A stretch of 35,303 bases of DNA, taken from a virus. The translations under genes were made by a program, and so were the position numbers. Below, in pieces: positions 15,701 to 23,095 of this stretch; within the stretch, counting starts at the first letter, position 1, and each line of letters starts with the position of its first letter. The notes under the pieces are model-generated. The model ran no database searches. It was not told the DNA's origin and saw nothing but the letters and a program-made list of their open reading frames with translations. The stretch is from the IMG/VR virus record IMGVR_UViG_3300033149_000088, positions 1-35,303 of that record. One strand, given 5' to 3'.

Positions 15701-18650
15701 AAAAGCAAACAATCTTTTTACAGATTATGGAAGACCTGTTGCATTTGACAACAGAGGAGTCATTCAATTAGGTCAAGGTGAACAGTCATCTAATAGATAT
15801 CATAATGTCAACGATGCGATGGCAGACTTTGTAGAATCTGCTAGGGGAGGAGAAGGAAGTATCACACCTAACACACCACTCTACAATGAAATCATGGAAC
15901 GTTTCCCTGAGTTAGCAAATTATGTTGCTGAAAAAAGTAAAGAAATCGGCGATGTTAGGACACAAAATTTAACAGAAGAAGATGTAGTTGAATTAGGACA
16001 AAATAGAGTCTACACATTTAAAAATAGTGACGGTAGTGATTGTTATTATATTACTCCAATTGGAAACGAAGTTAGAAGAACTAACGGTGAGATCAGTGAT
16101 AGAACTTTATCTGACGATAGTGAAAGAGGACGAGAGCAATATCAACGAACTGCTCATAGTAGCCCAAGAAGAATAGGAAGACATGAAGAAGATTGGGAAG
16201 ACGATGATCACTGGAACTCTGGTGAGTCATATGTGATTAACTTTGAAAGCACAGAAAATAATCCATTCTTAGTAGTTCCTTTGTACACTGATCCTTTTAA
16301 AGGTGTCGCAGAATTACAAGTAAATGCAATTGAATTCAATGAAAAGAACGAGAGATATAGTTCTAGTGAGACTCCAAAAAATAAACAACATATAGTTAGT
16401 ATGTTAAGTGCTGTACCTGACTCAGACCCAGATTCACCCGGATCAACTCAGTTTAATTCTAATAACTATCTTACAAGAGTTAAACAAAATCCAGAATTAT
16501 TAGCATGGCTAGAACAAAAAGCAGAAGAAGCAAACGCAAAGACTAACGGTGTTGGAGCATTTATTAATTTCTTACCTATAACAACTGACCAAATGACAGA
16601 CTCAGCAAGAGATGTACCAAAAGCAAATGGTGTAGATGTAGTAGGTATAGCAAAGATAGGTATTTCAAACCCTTTATATATTTGGCAAGGAAGACGAGAT
16701 GCCCACAGAGAAATAGAAAGAAGATTGGGTACAGGAAAAGAAGATCGTAGTTACTATTCATCTGATAAAGAAGATGAAGAATCTGCTCCTTATGAAACAT
16801 GGGCTAATGAATTTGCCAGAGAGAAAAAATTAAGTCCATTTGTATCGATTGCTCCCGCAGCCGGAAGATTTCTACATGATCAAGTAACAGAAGGTAATGT
16901 TGCTATGAAGCCTGAATCAGGTGGTAAGTTTATAGATTATACTAAAAGCAGTTATCGCCGGGATGGTATTCAGTTAAGTCAAATTCCAGATTCTAAATGG
17001 ATTACGATAGGCTCTCAATTAGCAAACGTAGAAAAGATAGCAAAACCCAAAGAATTAAAACAAATGGGTGCAGTTCCTACACAGACGTGGTCACCTAGAG
17101 CAGTATCTCAATTACCTAAACCTAAAGTAACAAACAAAGGCAAACCATGGATTCATAGTATCAAAGAGTATAAGTTTCCTGATGGTATAGGTATTGATTC
17201 AAGTGGGTACGGCAACAGATATCCACAAAGAATTTTAGGTCCGGGAACAGGATATGAAATCACACTAAATCCTATCAGTGATGAAAATTATAAAAAACGA
17301 AGGGACGGGAAAATAGTAACAGTCGCAAGTCCATGGCGTACTATGCTAAATGCTACTTCAGATTTAGATTTACCATGGGACTTTACTCATAGTGTTTTAG
17401 ATTATTCAAGAGGAGAACATCAAAAGTACAACAAGTTCTTTGTTTACTTTGCTAATAATCGTGTTGCTTATCTATTACACAGTCATTATAATGATTGGAA
17501 GAAATTTAACTTATCACAAGATCAAAAGAAAAACTTATTCTTTAATCCTGACTCAGGAATTTTCCCTGAACTAAAACCTCTATTCGATCAATACTCAAAA
17601 TCAAATAAATGGTTGCGTGAACATGAAATACATGCTATAATGTCTAAGATACTATTTGAAAGCCTAGGAGATCAAGCATACTATGCACAACAGAAGCAAC
17701 GAGCAAGACCAAACTATGGTAAACTTGTATTCTTAAATAACATACGATTGACAGGAAGTTATAGTAACGAACAATTAAAAGCAATGGGCTTCTTTATGAA
17801 GAACGGCTCTTGGGCAATACAAAAGCCTAAGTATGACAGACTTGTCAGTGACGGTAAGTTAAAAGAAATGATTAACAGACCATTAAAGACTGGTACAAAT
17901 AGAATACCTAAAGTAGGTAAAAAGAAAGTACAAGAAAACGTTTGGGCATTTGATGCAGAAAAAGCATTAGAGTTATTGAAAGAACCTTTACTAAGAGGTG
18001 GAGATAATGATGATGTTGATTTAAGTTGTGAAGTGTGTCAAGGACATGGTTGTGGGCCAGGATACGACATCAAAGATGACTTGAGACGTTGGAAAGAAAT
18101 GCTTATTCCAGATGCTGATTCAAAACCTGAACATCTTACAAACGAATACATTGAAGCAAGAGTAAAGAAACTAGAAGCACTTGTCAATAAGTATCCAAAC
18201 GGAATACCTGACAACATAGATTGCACTGCTGGCATGTCTAATATGAAACACAGAGAATACGAAAAGATTAAAAGACATGATGCAGAAGATGTATTATATG
18301 ATGTTATCGGTGACGATGGGTTATTTGATGATATGTCTGAATTAGATGAAGAAGATGATGTTAGACCACTAATAATGAATTGGCTTAATCCAGACTGGAG
18401 AGCAAAACAAAGACCAGGGTTACCTGAATATCCACTAGTAGCAGATGTTGACTTTGCAGACCTATACAAAAGAGCAAGAAAAATTTATAACCCTTTACGT
18501 GTAGTTAAAGAAGGTAAGAAGTTACCTAGAACTAGTGAGTTCTTACATGTAAAAGAATTAGAAGACATTAAACGATTGTCTGGCGTGTATGAACGTTATC
18601 AGATACCAGTGTGCATCAATGGGTTCAAACATATCACGTACTGCAAGTGA
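12726..18650 (+). CDS. Giant repeat protein, 1974 aa, unknown function
   Basis: This single frame is 5.9 kb long. The N-terminus MLSSQFENIILEYKQDI has ILE at 10-12, a possible prohead-protease site. Near residues 210-240 is CRYGRGTRWCTAATRGYNHF, followed by a YNRRGPLYIFV strand; I have seen the GT[KR]WCTA pattern in large phage proteins of unknown function. At least nine copies of a helix start of type [YF]-P-[EAS]-[LI] occur (near residues 281, 382, 477, 640, 748, 910, 1059, 1255, 1612), each after a beta-rich segment. This indicates tandem diverged modules of about 95-195 residues. The C-terminal part has Cys-rich CEVCQGHGCGPGYD (about 1766) and an acidic helical end. It could be a very large injected effector or structural protein. 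Not recognised further. Confidence 0.8.
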   Translation: MLSSQFENIILEYKQDITIKKMGEPLVARFAKDVIRNPQQLAPETKKIVDALGKTEEALIHAPNPEGASPADLAKIEAKKEKLKEKSLILKNQLAVKVLNKLEAADPTNNKGYVQWLARTYINNDDMLEDVESTVADYLDKFHKLKVKRHLANADIGQYKDFDTFMNDMDQYPNDVLDDDEKSKKTYNADKIYDENGILIIHPKDKEAACRYGRGTRWCTAATRGYNHFASYNRRGPLYIFVPRKPDHPGEKYQFHFEDNVVADESDAYLGQDQLIQLVTRYPALKDAFQEQAEKYGLIYLQKPKRVMKGSNFEVEEYRKDNKPIYLMKGEMDVGGEYGKQDLYMIWKNDPDDPDYKIKSIGTSRYGGDAELNVLQQHKLVNKYPELISKYGLKTKHIEQEPGRSKTKAGADVEMHGTTAILKDKQGHKTAVEIENVNSAREGGLLIKTSKTNPFEHNKKDRKEIRNQINPYEVTLQHPELIDVYAPILDKKIKNALRQFDGSTKEKRKFKEDLYQKYAPLTPYKLYKKDDAIIKSHVTPEGKPILDYIITKENDKETNAITVVHRNQRDGNVEKIVQAEPTRMYDLSGDEDYNLRTPDGEIYGNAETEPKYQRYYTPVRRNLEDQRALPFLPSVAYLDKYPSLKELYKDTSLATPKEKELSNATLKDFGKTKRDKDSSSYYRQDWHDENAETMRNFIVKPKDAKEGESYAISWSPEVPALSQIYHSAADGTQTKLDKAETKRHVLKSFPEIREMQVKDWDKFIKDNPEYQPNQHGEGSRYNDDMLQDWSFTPTEVEDNDRVIVSQYGPKQGDPFQLPSFEVFPKQENPFGKVGDTFFVYLSLKDYRGKTGKISDIRIERVGKNTHHQVPIDQYGRQQKPDDTNFKPAGQELVENRTSLDSKEIIDFFRYYPELRNMIKDENIHPKVPHPALAQKPEESDENTQQMDGFKLEKQVTNNPNLDKYFIVPDEERYPGEYFTMFEYHPLKTDPLGKANNLFTDYGRPVAFDNRGVIQLGQGEQSSNRYHNVNDAMADFVESARGGEGSITPNTPLYNEIMERFPELANYVAEKSKEIGDVRTQNLTEEDVVELGQNRVYTFKNSDGSDCYYITPIGNEVRRTNGEISDRTLSDDSERGREQYQRTAHSSPRRIGRHEEDWEDDDHWNSGESYVINFESTENNPFLVVPLYTDPFKGVAELQVNAIEFNEKNERYSSSETPKNKQHIVSMLSAVPDSDPDSPGSTQFNSNNYLTRVKQNPELLAWLEQKAEEANAKTNGVGAFINFLPITTDQMTDSARDVPKANGVDVVGIAKIGISNPLYIWQGRRDAHREIERRLGTGKEDRSYYSSDKEDEESAPYETWANEFAREKKLSPFVSIAPAAGRFLHDQVTEGNVAMKPESGGKFIDYTKSSYRRDGIQLSQIPDSKWITIGSQLANVEKIAKPKELKQMGAVPTQTWSPRAVSQLPKPKVTNKGKPWIHSIKEYKFPDGIGIDSSGYGNRYPQRILGPGTGYEITLNPISDENYKKRRDGKIVTVASPWRTMLNATSDLDLPWDFTHSVLDYSRGEHQKYNKFFVYFANNRVAYLLHSHYNDWKKFNLSQDQKKNLFFNPDSGIFPELKPLFDQYSKSNKWLREHEIHAIMSKILFESLGDQAYYAQQKQRARPNYGKLVFLNNIRLTGSYSNEQLKAMGFFMKNGSWAIQKPKYDRLVSDGKLKEMINRPLKTGTNRIPKVGKKKVQENVWAFDAEKALELLKEPLLRGGDNDDVDLSCEVCQGHGCGPGYDIKDDLRRWKEMLIPDADSKPEHLTNEYIEARVKKLEALVNKYPNGIPDNIDCTAGMSNMKHREYEKIKRHDAEDVLYDVIGDDGLFDDMSELDEEDDVRPLIMNWLNPDWRAKQRPGLPEYPLVADVDFADLYKRARKIYNPLRVVKEGKKLPRTSEFLHVKELEDIKRLSGVYERYQIPVCINGFKHITYCK

Positions 18651-18762
18651 GATTGCAAAAATAATGAAAGAGAAAAACATTGAACCTGGAACGCCTGAAT
18701 GGTTTCAACTGTGGTTTTCAAAACCGTACTTAACAGGCGAAAAGCCAACTGGAGAGAAATAA
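18619..18762 (+). CDS. Small conserved phage protein, 47 aa
   Basis: ATG at 18619 opens a 47-residue frame overlapping the last 32 bases of the giant gene: MGSNISRTASEIAKIMKEKN and then IEPGTPEWFQLWFSKPYLTG. The compact helix plus the TPEWFxLWFSKPYLTGE pattern is, from memory, a recurring small protein in marine T4-like phages. Its stop overlaps the next ATG (TAATG), so it is translated within the same message. Function unknown; its conservation suggests a real protein. Confidence 0.7.
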   Translation: MGSNISRTASEIAKIMKEKNIEPGTPEWFQLWFSKPYLTGEKPTGEK

Positions 18763-19065
18763 TGAAAGAAGTAAATTATGATGAGTTAAATCGTATCAGA
18801 GAATTATCAGGTACGTTGCATGAGTCATGGGAAGAAAAGATGAAAGATCGCCCTATGCCATTTGATGCACAAATATTAGATGACGAGCCTGCAACTGTAG
18901 TTAACCCTATCAGCGGCGCTAGTATCAAACTTGAATCCACAAGAAATTGCAGTATATGATGTTATCATGGGTGCTAACTTAACACAGCAATGGGACTTAG
19001 TAAGAAAAGGTTCTGACTGGTTTAGAAAATATAATCCAGAAGCATACATGGTGTTGATAGACTAA
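18762..19065 (+). CDS. Conserved small phage protein split by a +1 frameshift
   Basis: Frame one begins at 18762 (MKEVNYDELNRIRELSGTLH), passes MPFDAQILDDEPATVVNPIS and stops at 18959. A second frame, reached by skipping one base near 18931-18936, continues PQEIAVYDVIMGANLTQQWD and ends in NPEAYMVLID at 19065, overlapping the next ATG. The joined product, about 100 aa, reads like one conserved marine phage protein (from memory). The shift region is AAA CTT GAA TCC; Leu-tRNA slipping from CTT to TTG would give IKLNPQEIAVYD. It is either programmed +1 frameshifting, a mutation or a sequence error. Function unknown. Confidence 0.65.
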
Positions 19066-19346
19066 TGAGAGCCGTCGAATTTTTAACAGAAGTAAAACGT
19101 GACACTCACTGTTCACCCAAGTGTTGTGGAGCAGATGTGTTGGCAAAAGATTGCGGTTGTGCTCCAGACTGTGCCCACTGTAATTGCAATGCTAAGTTAG
19201 ATGAAGCAGATGTAGAATATAGTTCTACAAAGCAAGGGAAACGTATGCATAAGATAGGTGATGTATATGGTAAAAAAAATACTGACTTGCCCACTGCTAA
19301 ATATAAAGATAATAGAAACAATAAACAAAAGGGGATATTTAAATGA
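19065..19346 (+). CDS. Cys-rich protein with capsid-targeting-like N-terminus, 93 aa
   Basis: It begins MRAVEFLTEVKRDTHCSP, with EFLTE at 5-9 closely matching the T4 capsid-targeting ending EFIAE. Nine cysteines follow within about 30 residues (CSPKCCGADVLAKDCGC, CAHCNCNAKLDE), a dense cluster that could bind zinc or other metal. The C-terminus is basic and probably disordered (YGKKNTDLPTAKYKDNRNNK). It starts by TAATG overlap and its stop overlaps the lipoprotein start. Proposed: a packaged small metal-binding internal protein. Function not known. Confidence 0.75.
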   Translation: MRAVEFLTEVKRDTHCSPKCCGADVLAKDCGCAPDCAHCNCNAKLDEADVEYSSTKQGKRMHKIGDVYGKKNTDLPTAKYKDNRNNKQKGIFK

Positions 19347-19841
19347 AGAAATACGTATTTGGGGCAATTGCATTAGTAGTAATGTTACTTGCATTTGCAG
19401 GTTGTCAAACACAAGTTGGTAGTGATCCAGTCACGTTAGCATTACAAGTTACTAACAAAGGAGATCAATCATTCCAATGTAAGCAAACTTGGGGTGTCGA
19501 TAAAAAAGATGTTACTACTGATGTTGCTGTAGGACAAACTGTAAACTTAAACTGTAAACTTACAGTCTAATACACATTCACCATCAGGTTCAGTACTTAC
19601 ATGTTACATTACTCCGCCGACATCAGTAAAAGACCCTAATCCAGGTAACGGTAACTTTCAAATGAGTTATGGATACTGGAGTGGTTCAGCACACGTAACC
19701 TGTGATAACGATTGTAACAAAGGTTATCCTACTGCAACTGTTCATTACACAGGTAATAATTGGAAATATACAGCAACTTTTTCTAAACCACAATCAGAAC
19801 CTTATAACTCTGTCGTAATCACTACTGGAAATTTAGACTAA
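19343..19841 (+). CDS. Phage lipoprotein split by a +1 frameshift
   Basis: MKKYVFGAIALVVMLLAFAG is a signal peptide ending in the lipobox LAFAG with Cys21, so the product should be lipidated at a bacterial membrane. Frame one runs only to 19570 (TVNLNCKLTV). The +1 frame from about 19551-19570 continues QSNTHSPSGSVLTCYITPPT through a Cys- and Tyr-rich beta-like domain and ends VVITTGNLD at 19841, abutting the next ATG. The joined protein is about 165 aa. The likely slip site is AAA CTT ACA, where CTT to TTA keeps a Leu codon. A phage lipoprotein could block receptors or superinfection, which is inference. Confidence 0.65.
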
Positions 19842-20387
19842 TGAAATCTAGGGACTTCAGAAAACTGAACGAGAGCATTGATTTTTCAGTGACGAAGTCC
19901 TATGTTGATGATAGAGGCCAAACTATACATGATATGAGTCACTTTGGTGAACGCAAAGATGTAGATTGTTGGGTTTGTGATGGCACAGGTAAAGACAAAT
20001 ATTATGATGAAGCAATCTGTGATTACTGTGAAGGTAAAGGACAAAGACTTGAGTTTGTAAGTGATGCTCCTGAAATGAATGTGAGTAACAGTAACGGCTT
20101 TAAAATCATAGATATGTTAGGTCTTGAGAAAGACTATTCAGGGCATCATGCGTAGATTGATACAATTAAAAAATGCAGACACATCACAATATACTGAACC
20201 AGGATCTCTTACAGGTGGTAAAATAGGTACATACAAAGACCGAGACGGTATGGATAGAATAGGAAGAACGAGTCCAATGATGTATAATATGGGAGTATCA
20301 GATAATCAAATATCTGGTTACATTGATCAATTAATAAAGATAGTCAAGTTTGCACAAGAGAATGATGCAGACTTCGGCTGGGGATAA
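19841..20387 (+). CDS. Zinc-ribbon-like conserved phage protein split by a +1 frameshift
   Basis: MKSRDFRKLNESIDFSVTKS begins with LNE at 9-11, a possible prohead-protease site. CWVCDGTG and CDYCEGKG are DnaJ-type CxxCxGxG half zinc fingers near residues 45-68. Frame one stops at 20155 soon after GLEKDYSG. The +1 frame continues IMRRLIQLKNADTSQYTEPG and ends IVKFAQENDADFGWG at 20387. The junction DYSG-IMRRL fits skipping one G at GGGC (about 20140), a known type of tRNA-Gly slip site; a CTT GAG upstream is the alternative. The joined protein is about 181 aa. From memory, similar unsplit proteins occur in marine T4-like phages. Function unknown. Confidence 0.65.
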
Positions 20388-20389
20388 AA

Positions 20390-20548
20390 ATGGCTAGATC
20401 AGCAACATTCAAAACTGTGCATAGAGCAATCGTTAAAACTACTTCTCAAGGACAAGGTGGTAGAGGTAGAAGTGTAAAGATTGCTATGTCCACAATGAAT
20501 AAACATAAGAAACGATCACATAAAAAATATCGAGGTCAAGGCCGATAA
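20390..20548 (+). CDS. Very basic small protein, 52 aa
   Basis: ATG at 20390 (2 bp after the previous stop) opens MARSATFKTVHRAIVKTTSQ, followed by GQGGRGRSVKIAMSTMNKHK and a KKRSHKKYRGQGR end. About a third of residues are Lys, Arg or His, with no acidic residues. That composition suggests nucleic-acid binding, for example condensation of packaged DNA or RNA binding. From memory, near-identical small proteins are common in marine T4-like phages. No (L/I)xE site is present. Function unknown. Confidence 0.7.
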   Translation: MARSATFKTVHRAIVKTTSQGQGGRGRSVKIAMSTMNKHKKRSHKKYRGQGR

Positions 20549-20552
20549 GGTT

Positions 20553-21005
20553 ATGATTTCTCCAACAGAACCGCGTTGTGGTGATTGTACAATGTGTTGT
20601 CAAACTGTAGGGTTTACAGGTGATTGGAAAATTACAGATATATACAACGAAGCAGAAGCATTTGACATTGATTTCGGTCCTTGGAGTACCTGTAATAAAT
20701 TATGTGATACAGGTTGTTCTATACAATCAAACAAACCCAAAGTTTGCACAGAATTCTATTGTCAGTATATAGAATTAAATCTATCAGAAAAACATTTTCC
20801 TAAGAATACAGGATTCGTTACTGTTAAAGACGACCAGGGTCATATTTTTATACATTCTGTAGACAAAACGTTGCCCCCGGATATTCAATACAATAATAAC
20901 AAACAATTAATTAATGATATGCTAGATGAAATATCATCAGAATTAAAACAAGACTATCTATATGCTACGTTACGTACTAAACAAGGAAACAAAAGAATAA
21001 GATGA
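20553..21005 (+). CDS. YkgJ-type Cys-cluster (CxxCxxCC-like) protein, 150 aa
   Basis: The pattern PRCGDCTMCCQTVGFTGDWK (Cys 9, 12, 15, 16), followed by CNKLCDTGCSIQSNKPKVC and FYC, matches the YkgJ/UPF0153 family that binds an iron-sulfur cluster or zinc through conserved cysteines. In bacteria the family's role is largely unknown. The C-terminal half is shorter and mixed. Its stop overlaps the next ATG (ATGA), coupling it to the asparagine-synthetase-like enzyme and suggesting a shared modification pathway. Family is likely; metal and substrate are unknown. Confidence 0.8.
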   Translation: MISPTEPRCGDCTMCCQTVGFTGDWKITDIYNEAEAFDIDFGPWSTCNKLCDTGCSIQSNKPKVCTEFYCQYIELNLSEKHFPKNTGFVTVKDDQGHIFIHSVDKTLPPDIQYNNNKQLINDMLDEISSELKQDYLYATLRTKQGNKRIR

Positions 21006-22471
21006 GATTTTTTATATGCAAAGATAAATCTAAATTCACTAAAGACTGGAATGTTGAAAAGTTTGGTGATTGGTATTTTATGCGTGAAGATGATGTTGAG
21101 TTATTTGAAGGCAAAGATTATATTATATTATGGTGTGGTTACCTAATTGAAGGTGACATGCGAAATGTTTTAAAAAACTTCAGTTTTAGAAATGCAAACG
21201 GAAACTTTTTTGCTATCAAACTAACTAAGACAGACTATCAAATAGAATTAGATTACTTTCAAAATCATAAACTATTTGTTGGAGACAAGTATGGCATTGA
21301 AATTACTAACTATATGCCATACATGACAATTAAAAAAGAAGATATAGTTAGAAAACATGTCGTGCCTGATGAACATGAACGTGAACATACTCCTGCTGAA
21401 AAAACAACTTACTATGATAGAATCTTTATCTATGATCCTAAATATGATTATATAGGAGATGCTAAAAAAGCATTTGCACAAAACTTTTGGCATGATCAAA
21501 ACGAATTGACAGAACACATACACAAGTGTATGAAACAACACTCAGAAATAATCAAAGCAAAATACCCAAAGAGAATGTGTGCATTAAGTGAGGGTATAGA
21601 TTCTTGTTTACAAGGTCAATTTTTTAGAGAAGATAAACAGTTATTATATATTTTAAATCCTTGTGATTCAGGAGAGAATCATAAAAAGTATATAGAGTAT
21701 ACTGCATCACAGTTTCCTGATACACATATTTTAACATTTGAAGCAAAAGATAATAGACAACACTGTATAGATAATTTAATAGATTCTTCTTGTCGTTGGC
21801 AATCAATGATGCCCACACTAAAACAAGTAAAGATGCAAGATGAAAAACCAGACATGCTTATGTATGGTGGAAACGGAAACGAAATGTTTTGTAGAGATTT
21901 AATTCCTCATATGCTTTACTTATGTTTAAAGTATTATGAAAGAGATACAGAAAAGATGAAAGAAAATCTTTTAAAAGACATATCAGGAAAACACAATCTA
22001 TATGGATCGATGTATTCAATGCCTGCAGAAGAACTTGGTGGCGGTGCAGATGCCAATATGATACTAACACATCACGGCTTTTCTGCTCTTGTTAATAAAT
22101 TTATGGGAAATATGTTTGGTAATGAAGCAAACCGAATGCATTACTTACAGAAAAAATCTTACGAAGAATTTGAACATGTATTGATGAATCTTACAACACC
22201 TAAATTATATACACGTGTCATTGCAGGTAATTTAAATATAATGTCTTCATCGTTATATAGTGATCGTAGAATCTTTTATGAGTTTTTAAAATCAGAAGAT
22301 CGTTGGTTATCAGGCAATGCTATGGATGCACCTATCCAAAGAGCATTGCTAGATAAATACAACTACAAGTTCATTACGCCACGTAATGATATAGTAGGCG
22401 CTCCGTATGAAGAATTATACTCTACATCATATGAAGCAACTATTGACCATGATTTAGAGCAAAACTTATGA
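21002..22471 (+). CDS. Asparagine-synthetase-like enzyme lacking the catalytic Cys, 489 aa
   Basis: The C-terminal part has the ATP-pyrophosphatase P-loop ALSEGIDSC near residues 193-201 (equivalent to SGGxDS) and GGNGNEMFCRD near 289 (equivalent to GDGGDEL), typical of asparagine synthetase B-like enzymes that activate a carboxylate with ATP. The N-terminal part keeps some shape of the glutaminase domain (GNFFAIKL, LDYFQNHKLFVGD) but the start MRFFIC lacks Cys2. It may thus use ammonia or another amine, or receive ammonia from a separate amidotransferase. A class I glutamine amidotransferase gene lies 6 kb downstream. A GATAAATAC at 22352 is probably coincidental. Stop overlaps the next ATG. 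Confidence 0.82.
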   Translation: MRFFICKDKSKFTKDWNVEKFGDWYFMREDDVELFEGKDYIILWCGYLIEGDMRNVLKNFSFRNANGNFFAIKLTKTDYQIELDYFQNHKLFVGDKYGIEITNYMPYMTIKKEDIVRKHVVPDEHEREHTPAEKTTYYDRIFIYDPKYDYIGDAKKAFAQNFWHDQNELTEHIHKCMKQHSEIIKAKYPKRMCALSEGIDSCLQGQFFREDKQLLYILNPCDSGENHKKYIEYTASQFPDTHILTFEAKDNRQHCIDNLIDSSCRWQSMMPTLKQVKMQDEKPDMLMYGGNGNEMFCRDLIPHMLYLCLKYYERDTEKMKENLLKDISGKHNLYGSMYSMPAEELGGGADANMILTHHGFSALVNKFMGNMFGNEANRMHYLQKKSYEEFEHVLMNLTTPKLYTRVIAGNLNIMSSSLYSDRRIFYEFLKSEDRWLSGNAMDAPIQRALLDKYNYKFITPRNDIVGAPYEELYSTSYEATIDHDLEQNL

Positions 22472-23094
22472 GAGCAAGAGAATTTTTAAGTGAGATGGGC
22501 TTTGCAGGGATACCTGATTACAAAACTATGCCTGCTTATAAACTTAAAAAAGCATCTAAAGGCAAACACAAATTCTTTTTGCCTACAGACACTCCTGTTC
22601 CTGCAGGTGTATCAGCATTAGATGAATATAACTTAGACAATGAAAAAGGTCTAGGTGTTGTTCCTAATAACTCAGGCGGCAATCCAGATTATTTCGGTAT
22701 TCGTGTTATGATGAAGCCCTCTACGTTTCATAAGTTAGCATTACATTTGCCAAAAGACATGCGTAGTACACAATACCAAGACTTAGTTGACAAAGTTGCT
22801 AAGGGAGTTCCTATAGCAAGTCCTTTCTTATCTATAAAAATACCCGATGAGTGGGAAGATGGTGATATATCACAGCCTGCGAAGGTCACAGGGCATGAAG
22901 GTAGACATAGAATGTATGCAGTCGATGAAGTTGACGGAGACGTTCCAGTTGAAGTACATATATGGGGAAGATTTGCATCTAGTGAAATGCGTAGACGCCA
23001 TCTCAACGATGAAATGGTACAAGAAATAATAAACGGACTCATTGATGAAACGGGAAACAATTACGTTCCTAACATCGGCACATTAAAAGATTAA
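22468..23094 (+). CDS. ParB/Srx-like protein with capsid-targeting-like N-terminus, 208 aa
   Basis: MRAREFLSEMGFAG opens with the clearest capsid-targeting-like tag here: EFLSE at 5-9, predicted to be cut after Glu9. Near residues 141-150 is VTGHEGRHRMYAVDEVDGDV, then VPVEVHIWGRF. GHEGRHRM resembles the ParB/sulfiredoxin-type motif GxxRxxA and the EGRHR pattern I associate with large injected phage proteins. The middle region (GVVPNNSGGNPDYFGIRVMM) is unassigned. It overlaps the asparagine-synthetase-like gene by four bases and is followed after one base by the radical SAM gene. Probably a packaged effector; activity unproven. Confidence 0.75.
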   Translation: MRAREFLSEMGFAGIPDYKTMPAYKLKKASKGKHKFFLPTDTPVPAGVSALDEYNLDNEKGLGVVPNNSGGNPDYFGIRVMMKPSTFHKLALHLPKDMRSTQYQDLVDKVAKGVPIASPFLSIKIPDEWEDGDISQPAKVTGHEGRHRMYAVDEVDGDVPVEVHIWGRFASSEMRRRHLNDEMVQEIINGLIDETGNNYVPNIGTLKD

Positions 23095-23095
23095 C

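Noticed and set aside
16576-16800. Leu-rich antisense frame inside the giant gene (and similar long antisense frames, such as 18038-18469)
   Set aside because: These are antisense shadows of lysine/glutamate-rich coding sequence, with low-complexity Ser/Leu/Phe composition and no ribosome binding site.
22352-22360. GATAAATAC inside the asparagine-synthetase-like gene as a promoter
   Set aside because: It encodes Asp-Lys-Tyr in frame and is 108 bp from the next gene; a chance match is likely in this AT-rich DNA.
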